Source: an uncultured Streptococcus sp. (GTDB lineage: Bacteria; Bacillota; Bacilli; Lactobacillales; Streptococcaceae). Taken from it: a DNA stretch of 5,157 nt. The position numbers and the translations under genes were made by a program. The DNA lies in contig NZ_CALIIB010000120.1 of assembly GCF_938020365.1 (NCBI RefSeq), forward strand, positions 1 to 5,157. Reading direction: 5' to 3'. Under the pieces are notes generated by a model. The model worked only from the letters and a program-made list of their open reading frames with translations, had not been told where the DNA came from and did no database searches. Shown here in pieces: positions 4,829 through 5,157 of the stretch; position 1 is the first letter of the stretch, and each line of letters starts with the position of its first letter.

Positions 4829-5157
4829 TTAGTTTTTAAAACTGTGAATCGGTGCTGGAATCTGACCACCCCGCGCGATAAAGGCAGCTGACGAAGCCTG
4901 ATTGACTTTCATAACTGGGGCTGTTCCCAAGAGCCCACCAAATTCAATCATATCGCCTTCCTTGCCTTTCGGAATAATCCGCACAGCAGTCGTCTTTTGA
5001 TTGATAACGCCAATCGCCGCTTCATCCGCAATCATGGCTGCGATGGTCTCAGCTGGCGTTTCCTTTGGAATGGCAATCATATCCAAGCCTACCGAGCAGA
5101 TAGCTGTCATAGCTTCTAACTTTTCTAGATTGAGCGAGCCATTTTGCACAGCCGCAA
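4829..5157 (-). CDS. UPF0210/DUF711 ('PFL family') protein, C-terminal part
   Basis: The last 109 codons of a gene that continues past the right edge, ending at TAA 4829-4831. The frame stays open to the edge; the GTG at 5149 is internal, not a start. Recognisable family stretches are SVGLDMIAIP, FGGLLGTAPVMKVN and the C-terminal GGQIPAPIHSFKN, which match the UPF0210 family (about 445 aa). Its streptococcal member SP_0239 has, as I recall, a structure but no settled function. The old label 'PFL' hints at a glycyl-radical-like fold but is not evidence of pyruvate formate-lyase activity. An ACT-domain gene usually lies upstream, which would be beyond this window. The hairpin at 4801-4820 follows it. 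Confidence 0.9.
   Translation of the reverse strand, partial: AAVQNGSLNLEKLEAMTAICSVGLDMIAIPKETPAETIAAMIADEAAIGVINQKTTAVRIIPKGKEGDMIEFGGLLGTAPVMKVNQASSAAFIARGGQIPAPIHSFKN

Overview
The window looks like chromosomal DNA from a low-to-mid GC Firmicute, most probably an oral streptococcus of the sanguinis/mitis type. This rests on strong AGGAGG-like ribosome binding sites, consensus sigma-A promoters, an intergenic repeat whose hairpin sequences I recognise from streptococcal genomes, and a UPF0210 gene followed by a histidine-phosphatase gene, an order I recall from Streptococcus pneumoniae. The species call is inference. Every gene I can support lies on the minus strand, so transcription runs from high to low coordinates.

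Right part (about 2416-5157, roughly 50% GC in sampled lines): the 3' end of a UPF0210/DUF711 ('PFL family') gene, then a short hairpin terminator. Next come two tandem paralogous histidine phosphatases (H11 nucleophile, R62, E90 and H173 in both). The second phosphatase has its own extended -10 promoter. Its TGA stop overlaps the TTG start of a membrane-anchored M15B (VanY/DacB-like) peptidoglycan carboxypeptidase, so those two are probably translationally coupled. A strong stem-loop closes the unit.

Middle part (1759-2346): a promoter with MerR-family architecture (TTGACC, 19-bp spacer with a centred CCTT-CCCC-AAGG dyad, GATACT) reads into a 21-codon open frame with an excellent ribosome binding site. 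No MerR gene is in view. A small EXLDI-family protein of unknown function follows, with its own sigma-A promoter and a terminator.

Left part (1-1653, about 27-33% GC in two sampled lines): a consensus promoter (TTGACA, 17 bp, TATAAT) with a palindromic operator-like site just after the predicted start point. It drives a zinc-independent MDR (quinone oxidoreductase-like) gene that is frameshifted in this sequence, then a TetR-family regulator running off the left edge. This is a classic self-regulated redox/xenobiotic-response pair whose enzyme appears broken. A structured streptococcal intergenic repeat sits immediately upstream of the promoter.

I found no RNA genes, CRISPR array or transposase. 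No clearly new defence or mobile system is visible. The points most worth a second look are the MerR-type promoter feeding a mini-ORF, the frameshifted oxidoreductase with its intact promoter/operator/regulator, and the diverged phosphatase tandem coupled to a cell-wall peptidase.
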